A stretch of 64,000 bases of DNA, taken from Clostridia bacterium. Its GTDB lineage: Bacteria > Bacillota > Clostridia > TANB77 > CAG-508. Below the pieces are notes generated by a model. That model worked only from the letters and a program-made list of their open reading frames with translations, had not been told where the DNA came from and did not search any database. Shown piece after piece: positions 32,938 to 41,799 of the stretch (position 1 is the stretch's first letter; every line of letters begins with the position of its first letter). The stretch is from the NCBI GenBank assembly GCA_017458285.1, contig JAFTFU010000002.1:28171-92170 (forward strand). Reading direction: 5' to 3'. Both the position numbers and the translations under genes were made by a program.

Positions 32938-33015
32938 GACAAATCGGAAAGACGGTTGACAAATTGGAAAGACAGTTTGACAAATTGGAAAGACAGTTTG
33001 ACAGCTCGGAAAGAC
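32938..33015 (+). repeat. Tandem 20-21-bp repeats between two tRNA-Leu genes
   Basis: Units of GACAAATTGGAAAGACAGTT occur three times (20, 21 and 21 bases), followed by a partial, diverged copy. The array lies exactly between the two tRNA-Leu genes. It is non-coding and could be slippage-prone spacer or protein-binding iterons. Confidence 0.8.
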
Positions 33016-33025
33016 GAGCAAATAC

Positions 33026-33109
33026 GCTGGTGTGGCGAAATCGGCAGACGCAAGGGACTTAAAATCCCTCGGTAGCAATACCGTACCGGTTCAAATCCGG
33101 TCACCAGCA
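33026..33109 (+). tRNA. tRNA-Leu (anticodon TAA), second copy
   Basis: A class II tRNA with acceptor GCTGGTG/CACCAGC. The anticodon arm is GGGA-CTTAAAA-TCCC, the variable arm CGGTAGCAATACCG, and the T-arm ACCGG-TTCAAAT-CCGGT. CCA is not encoded. Its body differs clearly from the first tRNA-Leu although the anticodon is the same, so the two have separate origins. Confidence 0.94.
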
Positions 33110-33164
33110 CTCTACTTTGATAGAAAAATAAAACAAAACACAATGAAAGGAAAGCCAAAATATA

Positions 33165-33689
33165 ATGATTAGAATTGTAGAAAAGAATTTGTTTGACAGC
33201 AAAGCAAATTTTATCGTTCATCAGGTGAACGTTCAGGGCGTTATGGGATCAGGTGTAGCTAAACAAATAGCCGAGCAATATCCATTTGTTGACAAAGAAT
33301 ATAGAAAATATGTATTTCATTGTCAAAAGAAAAATAAAAAGATACTTGGTACAGTACAATATGTTCCAACAGAAGTATGGGCTATTGGTTTAGTTGATAC
33401 TATTAAAAATAACAGAATAGAAAAATACGATGTAGATTATAAATATATCGTAAATTTATTCGGTCAAGAAAATTACGGCACAGGACTTCAAACAGATTTA
33501 GCGGAGATGAAAAATGCTTTTATAGATATTCGTAAAAAGGCTTTAAGTGTGGGTGCATCAATAGCAATGCCCTTTAAGATAGGCAGTTGTCGTGGGGGTG
33601 CTGATTGGAAAGATGTCTATGCTATTATTAAAGAAGTCTTTGGCGATAGCGGATTAGACGTTGAAATATGTAGGTGCGATATGAAATAA
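33165..33689 (+). CDS. Macro-domain (ADP-ribose-binding) protein
   Basis: The 174-residue protein fits the macro-domain fold: VEKNLFDSKANFIVHQVNVQGVMGSGVAKQIAEQYP at about 4-40 holds the N-x-x-G-x-M-G-x-G-V-A motif that binds ADP-ribose. SIAMPFKIGSCRGGADW near 130 is the second loop. Macro domains bind or remove ADP-ribose. In a phage it might reverse host ADP-ribosylation defences or handle NAD products; that is inference. It follows the tRNA cluster and may share its transcript. Confidence 0.85.
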   Translation: MIRIVEKNLFDSKANFIVHQVNVQGVMGSGVAKQIAEQYPFVDKEYRKYVFHCQKKNKKILGTVQYVPTEVWAIGLVDTIKNNRIEKYDVDYKYIVNLFGQENYGTGLQTDLAEMKNAFIDIRKKALSVGASIAMPFKIGSCRGGADWKDVYAIIKEVFGDSGLDVEICRCDMK

Positions 33690-33696
33690 TTTATGC

Positions 33697-33718
33697 AACT
33701 AATCGATATATATAGGAA
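33697..33718 (+). promoter_or_regulatory. AACTAAT motif before the sigma-factor gene
   Basis: AACTAATCGATATATATAGG lies immediately before the ATG at 33721. The -10-like part is TATAGG, so it is a weaker copy of the recurring motif. Confidence 0.4.
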
Positions 33719-33720
33719 CT

Positions 33721-34266
33721 ATGAATAATTTAAATAAAGAACAGCAAAAATTAGTTGAAGATAACCATAACTTAATTTATAGTTTTGCTAAATCACGAAT
33801 GGTAGATACAGAGGAATATTATGATGTGTTTGCAATAGGACTGTGTAAAGCTGCTTTAATATACGATAAAAGCAAAGGAGCATTTTCTACATTGGCTTAT
33901 AAATGTATGAGTAATGAATATCATATGATTCGAAGCATAGAAACCAGACAAAAGACTATTCCTGAATCATTAATTATATCATTAGATGAGCCGATTGGTG
34001 TTTCTGAGGAAGATGGTAATGAATCTACATTATATGATTATATAATAAAAGATGTATTTCCTACTCCTGAAAATAGTACAGTAAATTCTATTGTATTTAA
34101 TGATTTTTATAATAGCGAACTAACCAAACAACAACAAGATGTTGTTAAGATTTTACTACAAGGCGAAACACAGTTTGAGATTAGCAAGATGTTGGGATTA
34201 ACACATCAAAGAATTAGTGCGATAGTGCATAGAATAAGAGAGAAATGGGTTAAATTCAACAAATAA
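33721..34266 (+). CDS. Sigma-70-family sigma factor
   Basis: The 181-residue protein has a sigma region 2 (EDNHNLIYSFAKSRMVD...YDVFAIGLCKAALIYDKSKG at about 12-60) and a region 4 helix-turn-helix (LTKQQQDVVKILLQGETQFEISKMLGLTHQRIS at about 133-167). It would redirect host RNA polymerase to phage promoters in the middle or late phase. The ribosome-binding site is weak, so the level of protein may be low. A recurring promoter-like motif sits right at its start. Confidence 0.88.
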   Translation: MNNLNKEQQKLVEDNHNLIYSFAKSRMVDTEEYYDVFAIGLCKAALIYDKSKGAFSTLAYKCMSNEYHMIRSIETRQKTIPESLIISLDEPIGVSEEDGNESTLYDYIIKDVFPTPENSTVNSIVFNDFYNSELTKQQQDVVKILLQGETQFEISKMLGLTHQRISAIVHRIREKWVKFNK

Positions 34267-34322
34267 AGATGTATAACATATCTTAAAACTATTCTTTTAA
34301 GTGATAACATAGGAGGGTTTGA

Positions 34323-36706
34323 ATGGTAAATGTATTGAGTTTGTTTGATGGGATGAGCTGCGGAATGTTGGCTATGATGGGTGCAGGAGTTAAGGTTGAT
34401 AATTATTATGCGTATGAGATTGACAAATACGCTGTAAAAACAAGTCAACATAATTTCCCACAAATAAAGCAATGTGGTGATGTATTCAAAGGAGACTATA
34501 CTTAATACGAGGGGATTGATTATCTTATAGGTGGAAGTCCCTGTGTCCCTGCTGATACAAAAATTAAAACAGATAAAGGTTATAAAAAAATCGTTGATAT
34601 ACAAATTGGAGATATGGTATTGACTCACTTAAACAGATATATGCCTGTATCAAGATTATATAAGCGTAAAACCGAACATTTGTATAATATAAAATTTAAT
34701 GGTAATGAAGTTTTGAAAATTACAGGCAATCATCCTGTTTACGTATATAGAAACAATAAATTTGAATTTGTGAGAACAGACCAGCTTACAATAAATGACT
34801 ATGTTTGTGTCAACATCAATCAAAAAACAAATAAATTAGAATATTCAGACGATATATTATGGTTAGCTGGTAGAGCAATAGCAGATGGTTATTTGTCAAA
34901 AGATAAAAATAAAGTTGTGATTTCTGTAGGTAAGAATAAAATATTAGAATTTGAACAACATCTTTCAAATATATCTTATTATATTTTACATAAAGATAGA
35001 GCTGCACCAGAATATTGCATTAACTCGCAAGAATTAACTGAGTTTTATGCTTATTTCGGAAATAGAAAAGCGTTAGATAAATATATACCAGATGAAATAT
35101 TAAATCTTCCAAAACAATTATTAAAGAAAATATATGATGGCTATATATCAGGCGATGGATTTTTAAGAAAAGATAGACCTAATACTGTAATGTGGTGCAG
35201 TTCAAGTGAAGATTTAATATTATCTATGGGGTTGTTGACAGCAAAATTATTTGGCAAATATCCAACGACGACTATTCGTGAGGGTGAATATAAGCAGCTA
35301 CCAAGTGGAATGTGTCATACAAATAAATCATATAATAGTCAAATTAGCATTACAAATAGATTGAATCCTGATTGTAAAATTATAGAAGATAAATTATTAC
35401 TTAGAATTAAAAGCATAGATAAAAACAGCATTAATACAGATGTGTATAATATAGAAGTCGCAAAAGACCATTCTTATACGGTTAATAATGTTATTGTGCA
35501 TAATTGTACGTATTGGAGTATTGCCCAATCTCCAGATAAACGAGAGACAACGGCAAGCGGATTAGGCTGGGACTTATTCAGTCAGTATGTAAGAGCTTTG
35601 CGAGAAGCGAAACCAAAATACTTCATATACGAAAATAACAAATCAATGTCAAAAGAAATTCGTAAATCAATAACGGAGACATTTGGATTTGAACCTATTA
35701 TGATAAATTCCGCACTTGTTTCGGCACAAAACCGTCAAAGACTTTATTGGGTTGGCAAAAGAAACGATGATGGTACATATAGCAAAGTCGATGTTGAACA
35801 GCCAGAGGACAGAGGGATACTGCTGAGAGATGTTTTGGACGGAGTGGCAATTAAAGAAAAATCCCCTTGTATAGATGCAAATTATTATAAAGGCGGTAAT
35901 TACACAAACGTAAAAAAACAAAGTGGACAAAGAATGTGTGTTGCCGAACCAGTGGCTTGCCGTTGTCGTGGTCGTACTGATAAAAATGGAAATGGTTATG
36001 CTAAATACGAATGTAGAGATGATTGTAAATCTAATACTCTTGATACTAATAGCACAAACGGAAATATGGTTGCTGAACCTGTTAATAAATCAATTAGAGT
36101 AGGAATTTATCCTACATCAGATGGTCGTATGTTAAATTCTCAGGGAATGAGAATTTACAGCGTGGATGGCAAATCGGTAACACAGTCTGCACAAGGAGGA
36201 GGTATGGGAGCTAAAACAGGATTGTATGCAATACCTGTTACAAAGAATTAACTGATAGTGAAATGGATTATATGGTTCGTGACTATTCGGACAGACGTTG
36301 GAATTTTTGCCAAAGACCTGCACAAGATAATAAGGCAAAATGTTTGGTAGCAAATATTGCAAAAGGTGTTCCGTATAATGTATGTGCAATACCTGTTGAG
36401 TTTGAAGATGGAATACCAACAAAAGCTATATCGTATGCTGATGGCAAGACGTATAAAGTTTATGAAGTAAAAGAGGGTCAAATAACTATTAAAGAAAAAC
36501 AATATCCTATTAAGTTACAAGATGGATATTACATTATTCGTAAATTGACTGTATCTGAATGTAAGAGATTGCAAACTGTTCCGGAATGGTTTGAATTTCC
36601 TGTAAGTGATACTCAGGCGTACCGACAATTAGGGAATGGCTGGAGCGTTGATGTAATAGCACATTTAATAAAAGCGACATTAAAAGACAAACAAGAAAGT
36701 GTGTGA
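34323..36706 (+). pseudogene. C5 cytosine DNA methyltransferase with intein, disrupted by a stop and a frameshift
   Basis: The gene starts at ATG 34323 behind AGGAGGG. Motif I (LSLFDGMSCG), motif IV (GGSP then C, split by an intein), motif VI (YENNKS), motif VIII (AQNRQRLYWVG) and motif X (LGNGWSVDVI) are all present. A TAA at 34503 interrupts the frame (GDYT-stop-YEGIDYLIGGSP); CAA to TAA would explain it. Near 36241-36251 the frame shifts by -1 (PVTK continues as ELTDSEMDYMVRDY). Both breaks separate essential motifs, so the gene is probably inactive unless recoded. It would have protected phage DNA from restriction. Confidence 0.85.
34542..35504 (+). mobile_element. Intein with LAGLIDADG homing endonuclease
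   Basis: This 321-codon in-frame element begins CVPADTKIKTDKGYKKIVDI with the block A cysteine. It has block B GNHPVYV and ends DHSYTVNNVIVHN before a Cys, blocks F and G. Two dodecapeptides, LAGRAIADGYL at about residue 108 and YDGYISGDGFL at about 200, mark a LAGLIDADG endonuclease. It is inserted immediately before the catalytic Cys of methyltransferase motif IV (GGSP/CTYWS), which would serve as the +1 residue for splicing. Confidence 0.92.
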
Positions 36707-36712
36707 TTAGTA

Positions 36713-36949
36713 ATGATAAAGTCAATATCATTATCTGCAAATGATATAGAAGAAGTAAATCGTATTGCTATGGAACAGGATAAACGAGCAACAATTCAAA
36801 TCTCGCAGAATAATATAAATATAAGTGCAAGGTCTATACTCGGTTATCATATTTTAGACTTTTCTAAACCGATGAATTTGATTGTATATGATTATGATAC
36901 AGAAAATATAATGAATAGGTTTAGTAAATGGTTTGTTGATACTATATAA
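36713..36949 (+). CDS. HPr-like small protein
   Basis: A 78-residue protein with a pattern like HPr phosphocarriers: a first helix (NDIEEVNRIAMEQ), strand ATIQIS, then ISARSILGYHILDFSKPMNL like the AKSIMG region of HPr, and a last helix (ENIMNRFSKWF). The phosphorylated His of HPr is absent, so it is not a working phosphocarrier. Such HPr-like proteins occur in phages with unknown role. A second one lies at 59607. Confidence 0.5.
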   Translation: MIKSISLSANDIEEVNRIAMEQDKRATIQISQNNINISARSILGYHILDFSKPMNLIVYDYDTENIMNRFSKWFVDTI

Positions 36950-36974
36950 AAATAAGATTTTATAGTATATCAAC

Positions 36975-36993
36975 AACTAAATATATATAATAA
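36975..36993 (+). promoter_or_regulatory. AACTAA/TATAAT motif before the SH3-domain gene
   Basis: AACTAAATATATATAATAA is a copy of the recurring motif with three bases deleted, 26 bases before the ATG at 37020. Confidence 0.5.
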
Positions 36994-37019
36994 TTATAAA
37001 GAAAGAGAGGATGTTAAAA

Positions 37020-37799
37020 ATGAAGAATATTAAAAAGTGGATTATTGGCGGTTTGATTATAGGTATGATTTCAGGTGTAGGTATTATTGCTACTGTGAAT
37101 AATAACACAGTAGATACAAATGCTGTTGATACTGTTCCTTGCGTATCAGACAATGTAATCATTAGTGATGATATTTGCACAAATAGTTCTGAAGAATATA
37201 CGATGGATGTGGTTTATACGACAGACTGGTTGCGAGTAAGAACGAATCCATCGTTTGATGCTGATATAGTAGATGTGTTTTCACCTGATACTGCTGTAAT
37301 GAGAATTGCAACGCTTGATAATGGATGGTCTAAAGTTGTTTATAACGAAGAAATAAAGTATATGCACTCTGATTATTTAAGTGAAACAGCTATTGATTAT
37401 CCAGTCGATGAAAACGACATTGATGATACTGTTGAAAATAATGATTGTATAACTGATACAGGTGTATATTATGATTGTGACAATGAAGCTTATTGCGAAA
37501 GTAATTACTGCAATGCGGATTATACAGCAGAGGAATTTCAAGAATTAGGGGTTATTTCTTGGGGAATGTATCGTTATACTTGGTATAGCGAATTAGTATT
37601 AACAGGCGAGGGGCTTGACATTGAAGGCAGACATACTGATGAAAATGGTTTCGTATGTGATATAGATAATTATATTTGTGTTGCATCTGATTCATTAGAT
37701 AGAGGAACGATAGTAGATACTCCGTTTGGTAAGCAAGGAAAGGTTTATGATTGCGGTTGTGATTCAGATGATATCATAGATTGTTATGTATCGTGGTGA
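37020..37799 (+). CDS. Exported SH3b-domain protein with cysteine-rich C-terminus
   Basis: The 259-residue protein begins with a lysine-rich start and a hydrophobic segment (WIIGGLIIGMISGVGIIATV at about 6-25), a signal peptide or anchor. An SH3b domain follows (TTDWLRVRTNPSFDADIV... at about 60-115), then an acidic linker. The C-terminal domain has KQGKVYDCGCDSDD like small 3D-type wall domains. It probably acts at the cell wall, for example in adsorption exclusion or wall modification. The second ATG is chosen for its nine-base spacing from GAGG. Confidence 0.72.
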   Translation: MKNIKKWIIGGLIIGMISGVGIIATVNNNTVDTNAVDTVPCVSDNVIISDDICTNSSEEYTMDVVYTTDWLRVRTNPSFDADIVDVFSPDTAVMRIATLDNGWSKVVYNEEIKYMHSDYLSETAIDYPVDENDIDDTVENNDCITDTGVYYDCDNEAYCESNYCNADYTAEEFQELGVISWGMYRYTWYSELVLTGEGLDIEGRHTDENGFVCDIDNYICVASDSLDRGTIVDTPFGKQGKVYDCGCDSDDIIDCYVSW

Positions 37800-38030
37800 T
37801 GGCATGAAATACAATTATTACAAAAATGCGTTAGCATTTATGTTGTTTTTATATTTATCAAATGATAAAAAATAATAAAATTCGGTTGGCATAAGGTATC
37901 TACTATGTCGTAAAACCAAAAAAGAGTATATATTTTAACTGTTATACTATTTCGCCTGATTGGTTTCCTTTACATAAATTAAAAAAAATACGCAAACAAC
38001 ACAAATGATTGATTTAACGAGGTGTTTATT

Positions 38031-38558
38031 ATGGAAAATATATTTTATGTTTTTGATGATTTTTACAATGATAATTTGAGTAAGTCAGAACAAGATTCTA
38101 TTAAAGGTATTAAGAATATTAACAAAACTACAAACAATAAGAAAAATAAAACGAAAACTAATAAGAATCCTGCAAAGGTAGATAGTGGTAATAAAAATGA
38201 TGTTATGCAGAATGAGACAATAGAAGATGTTAAACCTTTCGATATAGATACTGCTATTGCAAATGCGAAATTAAAACAAGAACAAGGCGATACTATTGTT
38301 ATTGTTCATTACACAAATGATTTGACAAATTATATAAATGCTGCTATTAGACAAGCAAGCGTTGATGGGTTTAGAGTTTGTATTGTAGATGTTTATAATA
38401 TTCTTGACCGTAGATTTGGCGAGCTTGACTTTGACATACAGACAGAAATTATTGGTAAGGTTGCTAATAAATTTAGAGAAGGAGGATATAGTGTTTTTAT
38501 GTCGCTTCGATGGGAGTTTGGTAAGATCAAGAGAAGAGCAATAAAGATTAGTTGGTAA
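38031..38558 (+). CDS. Hypothetical protein
   Basis: A 175-residue product with a low-complexity Lys/Asn-rich stretch at about 30-60 and a folded C-terminal part (GDTIVIVHYTNDLTNYINAAI...CIVDVYNILDR). The ATG follows GAGGTG. The last 20 residues (SLRWEFGKIKRRAIKISW) are basic. Family not recognised. It is preceded by about 230 bases without a credible gene. Confidence 0.58.
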   Translation: MENIFYVFDDFYNDNLSKSEQDSIKGIKNINKTTNNKKNKTKTNKNPAKVDSGNKNDVMQNETIEDVKPFDIDTAIANAKLKQEQGDTIVIVHYTNDLTNYINAAIRQASVDGFRVCIVDVYNILDRRFGELDFDIQTEIIGKVANKFREGGYSVFMSLRWEFGKIKRRAIKISW

Positions 38559-38581
38559 TAGTAAAAGAAAGGCGAAAAAAT

Positions 38582-39091
38582 ATGTTTACAGTTTTTAGAA
38601 ATGACAAAGTAGTTCTTATTAAAGAATTTGATAAAATGAGTACGGTCGGACAAGAATATGAAGTTGCAAATGTTACAGATACAGCAATTGTACTAAGAGA
38701 TACCGAAACAAAGATAGTTGTCGGAGTTGTTTGTATTGATGATTTTGATAAGTATTTTGCAAAGTCTTTAAAGTCTAAGAAGTGGACTGAGTGGACAAAA
38801 CTTATTGCTAATAATGATAGTGTTGTATTCTATAGAACGAATGGCGTTAAGGTACAAGTTAAATCTGTAAGTAATGTCATTGGTACTGCTTGTTGTAATT
38901 CAAAAGATATTTTTAATCTTTATGTAGGCATAAGAATTGCTTATTTACGTATGCAAAATAAGATACTTAATGCAACTATTGAAAAGATGGATATGGTTAG
39001 TGATATTGAGGACTGGAAGAAACTTAAAGATATTGTTTATAACAATAATAATACTATCAATAAGATTGTAAAAGATTACATAAAGACATAA
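38582..39091 (+). CDS. Hypothetical protein
   Basis: A 169-residue product (MFTVFRNDKVVLIKEFDKM...) starts after AAAGGCG. The first 60 residues look like a small beta barrel (GQEYEVANVTDTAIVLRD), the rest helical. No family recognised, though similar beta-barrel starts occur in phage proteins. It overlaps nothing and is followed 18 bases later by the next gene. Confidence 0.58.
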   Translation: MFTVFRNDKVVLIKEFDKMSTVGQEYEVANVTDTAIVLRDTETKIVVGVVCIDDFDKYFAKSLKSKKWTEWTKLIANNDSVVFYRTNGVKVQVKSVSNVIGTACCNSKDIFNLYVGIRIAYLRMQNKILNATIEKMDMVSDIEDWKKLKDIVYNNNNTINKIVKDYIKT

Positions 39092-39109
39092 CAGGAGGGG
39101 GGTGAAAAT

Positions 39110-39313
39110 ATGAGTTTGATAAGCGGGAAAAGAGAAATAACAAAAGAACAGTACGAAAGAGCAAAATGCAATCGTAATTATATAGCTGATGAAGATATGA
39201 CTGATATTTTCAATGCAAGTGAATTATATGGCTATGGTGTTTATGGTGCAAGAGTATATAAAGAAGATGATAAATATTATGTTTATTATAGTATAGGTGA
39301 TAGTTGCGATTAG
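39110..39313 (+). CDS. Hypothetical small protein
   Basis: A 67-residue product (MSLISGKREITKEQYERAK...) follows a very strong AGGAGGGGGG site. The C-terminus is tyrosine-rich (YGYGVYGARVYKEDDKYYVYY). It ends 20 bases before the cysteine desulfurase start, so the two are co-transcribed. Function unknown. Confidence 0.58.
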   Translation: MSLISGKREITKEQYERAKCNRNYIADEDMTDIFNASELYGYGVYGARVYKEDDKYYVYYSIGDSCD

Positions 39314-39333
39314 TTTACAGAGGTGTTGTTAAA

Positions 39334-40536
39334 ATGATTTATTTAGATAATGCTGCAACTACAAAACCACTAAAAGAAGTACAAGAGTGTGTTGTTGAAT
39401 ATATGACTGATAAATGGCATAACCCTTCTGCTTTATATACAAATGCAAATAAGGTTCGTTTGGATATTGAAAACGCAAGAAAAAATATAGCTAAATTTAT
39501 CAATGCTAATAGTGATGAAATATATTTTACATCTGGTGCAACCGAAAGCAACAACTGGGCTTTAAGAGGTTTTGTTGATTATTGTATTGCAAATAAGTAT
39601 AAACCCATTATTATAACTTCTGCAATGGAACATAAGTCAATTACCGATTGTTTAATTGGAATGATGTCTATTTATTCTGAGTTAAGAGTGTATGAAGTTC
39701 GTGTTCATAAAAAAACAGGATTTATAGACGAAAAACATTTGCAAAATATATTACAGATAGTTTTTGACAAATACTATAATCTATATAAATACAAAATTCT
39801 TGTTTCAGTTCAATATGCTAATTCAGAAATAGGGACTATTCAGGATATAAAAAGGATAGCACCAATAGTACACGCATATGGTGGTATTATTCATACTGAT
39901 GCAACGCAAGCTTTTGGTCATACATCTATTAATGTTGATTATGAAGATATAGATATGTTAAGTGCTTCAGCACAAAAATGTGGAGGTTTAAAAGGAACTG
40001 GAATATTGTATAAATCCAAACATTATAATTTTATCAAGCCTTTAATTTATGGCACACAAGAGAATGGCGAACGTGGCGGTACTGAAAATGTTATAGGTAT
40101 TATGGCTATGAGCAAAGCGGTTGATTATTGTAGAAATGTACAAATAAACACAGAGGTAGTGATAAAAAATAGAAATTATTTTGTTTATCAGTTAATAACA
40201 AGATTTGATTGTAAAGTCAATGGAATCATAGGAGATTATTTACATGGATTCTTTGATAATAGATCACCAAATAATATCAATGTAACATTTCCGCAAAACA
40301 TAACAGGCGAGGCATTGATTTATATGCTTGATTCTGCTGGTATTATGATTTCTTCTGGTTCAGCTTGTAATTCTCGTACTAATAAATTATCGCCTGTTTT
40401 AAAAGCTATTGGTTTGTCGGACGAAGAAATAATAAAAACGATTAGAATTACAATACCTGATAACATTACAAAAGAAGAAATAGATATTGTATTAAATGAA
40501 ATTGATAGAGCAATTAAGGTATTGACAAATAGTTAA
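39334..40536 (+). CDS. Cysteine desulfurase (NifS/IscS family)
   Basis: The 400-residue protein is a PLP enzyme that removes sulfur from cysteine. It begins MIYLDNAATTKP. The cofactor region HTDATQAFGH is at about 188-197, the PLP lysine is in SAQKCGG at about 213-219, GGTENV follows at about 249, and the sulfur-carrying Cys is in SSGSACNS at about 341-348. The usual His before the PLP lysine is Gln here. Length is normal. Possible roles are sulfur for DNA phosphorothioation, tRNA thiolation or Fe-S clusters, but no dnd, thiI or iscU-like gene is seen in this window. ATG chosen after AGAGGTG. Confidence 0.9.
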   Translation: MIYLDNAATTKPLKEVQECVVEYMTDKWHNPSALYTNANKVRLDIENARKNIAKFINANSDEIYFTSGATESNNWALRGFVDYCIANKYKPIIITSAMEHKSITDCLIGMMSIYSELRVYEVRVHKKTGFIDEKHLQNILQIVFDKYYNLYKYKILVSVQYANSEIGTIQDIKRIAPIVHAYGGIIHTDATQAFGHTSINVDYEDIDMLSASAQKCGGLKGTGILYKSKHYNFIKPLIYGTQENGERGGTENVIGIMAMSKAVDYCRNVQINTEVVIKNRNYFVYQLITRFDCKVNGIIGDYLHGFFDNRSPNNINVTFPQNITGEALIYMLDSAGIMISSGSACNSRTNKLSPVLKAIGLSDEEIIKTIRITIPDNITKEEIDIVLNEIDRAIKVLTNS

Positions 40537-40557
40537 TATATAAGAGAGGTGCATGAA

Positions 40558-41145
40558 GTGTATCTGATAAAAGATAAATCTGGTAGGTATTTAAAAACTA
40601 CAGTGGATAAAACCACATTTACCACTAATGAAGTTATGGCTGATACTTTTAATAGTCAAAGAGAAGCTACGGATTATATACATAAGCGTTTTCCAAAGAG
40701 ACGCAGACGATTGTATAAGATAGTTTTTATTAATGATGTAATTGATTTGACTCCAGATACCAACATCCAATCTAATATTAATTATTTTGACAAAAGTCAA
40801 CAGCAGATAGATAAACTAATCCAAGTGTCTATAAATCCTGAGATAGAAAAATATAGAGTACAACTCATCAAATATGATGATATGATTCTTGATATTAGGC
40901 ATTATATTAGAGATGAAACAACAAAAGCTAATGCTTGTTGGGGGTACAAAATATTTAAAGCATTGCAAGACATTGAACGTAAAAGAGCTAAATGTAAGAA
41001 AGAATTGCAAAGAATTGTGATGTTGAAAAATAAATTAGAGAAAGCTTTGATGGACACAAAAGATTTCGATTATGAACCTTATAAATATAGAGAAATTTAT
41101 GATATAAACGAATACATAAATAATCCGAATACTTATCAAATGTAA
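40558..41145 (+). CDS. Hypothetical coiled-coil protein
   Basis: A 195-residue product from a GTG start six bases after GAGAGGTG (MYLIKDKSGRYLKTTV). The first 60 residues look like a small beta domain, then a basic KRFPKRRRRLY, then a long helical, coiled-coil part with KCKKELQRIVMLKNKLEKAL. Family not recognised. It follows the cysteine desulfurase closely, but no link in function is visible. Confidence 0.58.
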   Translation: MYLIKDKSGRYLKTTVDKTTFTTNEVMADTFNSQREATDYIHKRFPKRRRRLYKIVFINDVIDLTPDTNIQSNINYFDKSQQQIDKLIQVSINPEIEKYRVQLIKYDDMILDIRHYIRDETTKANACWGYKIFKALQDIERKRAKCKKELQRIVMLKNKLEKALMDTKDFDYEPYKYREIYDINEYINNPNTYQM

Positions 41146-41163
41146 GCGACAGGAGGGCTTGAA

Positions 41164-41796
41164 TTGAATACATCTGATTTGTTTGAAAAAGAATTAAATT
41201 ACATAAAAAATGAACATATTAAAAATATGGTTATTCAAACGCTTAACACTGCACCTGAATGGTTGCAAGTAATACCAGCCAGCTCATCGGGAAAATATCA
41301 TTCTGAATATGGGTTAGGAGAAGGTGGTCTTGTCAGACATATTAAAGCAGCAGTTGATATAGCACATTCTTTAACAAAAACAGGCATATTAAATACATTA
41401 CCTTATAATTTACAAAATATAGATGTTAATTATTATGAGGATGTTATTTATGCAGCATTAATTTTACACGATTGTTGCAAGGCTGATGATACACCACAAC
41501 ACCAAACAATTTTTGAACACCCAGTTATTGCAGCAAATTTATTTTTGAAAATAGCAACTGATTATCTTAATGATAATCCTGATTTTGAGAATATTGAAAT
41601 AGTCAAGCGTTGTATATTCAGAATTTCAGATGCTATTAGCTGTCACATGGGACAATGGAATACATCAAAATATAATGATAAAGTTCTTCCAACACCACAC
41701 GATAGCATATCTTGGTTTGTTCATTTGTGTGATTATCTTGCATCACGAAAGTTTTTAAATTTTGATTTTGAAAAATATTATGAATTAGAGGGATAA
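41164..41796 (+). CDS. HD-domain phosphohydrolase
   Basis: The 210-residue protein has the HD metal-binding set: H in GGLVRHIKAA at about 60, HD in ALILHDCCK at about 99, H in FEHPVIAA, H in ISCHMGQW and D in LCDYLAS near 195. The layout resembles the HD half of YhaM-type 3'-5' exonucleases. It may hydrolyse a nucleotide or trim RNA. The start is TTG at 41164, six bases after AGGAGGG. Confidence 0.8.
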   Translation: MNTSDLFEKELNYIKNEHIKNMVIQTLNTAPEWLQVIPASSSGKYHSEYGLGEGGLVRHIKAAVDIAHSLTKTGILNTLPYNLQNIDVNYYEDVIYAALILHDCCKADDTPQHQTIFEHPVIAANLFLKIATDYLNDNPDFENIEIVKRCIFRISDAISCHMGQWNTSKYNDKVLPTPHDSISWFVHLCDYLASRKFLNFDFEKYYELEG

Positions 41797-41799
41797 ATA

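Noticed and set aside
32938-33015. Possible CRISPR array
   Set aside because: Units are contiguous without unique spacers, so this is a plain tandem repeat.
32856-33062. A 68-codon frame across tRNA-Leu and the 21-base repeats
   Set aside because: It overlaps two tRNA genes and only translates the tandem repeat; no ribosome-binding site.
34503-34505. Alternative genetic code or stop-codon reassignment
   Set aside because: TAA, TAG and TGA all end well-formed genes throughout the window and no suppressor tRNA is present.
37804-37875. A 23-codon frame after the SH3-domain gene
   Set aside because: Poor ribosome-binding site and very short; not supported.
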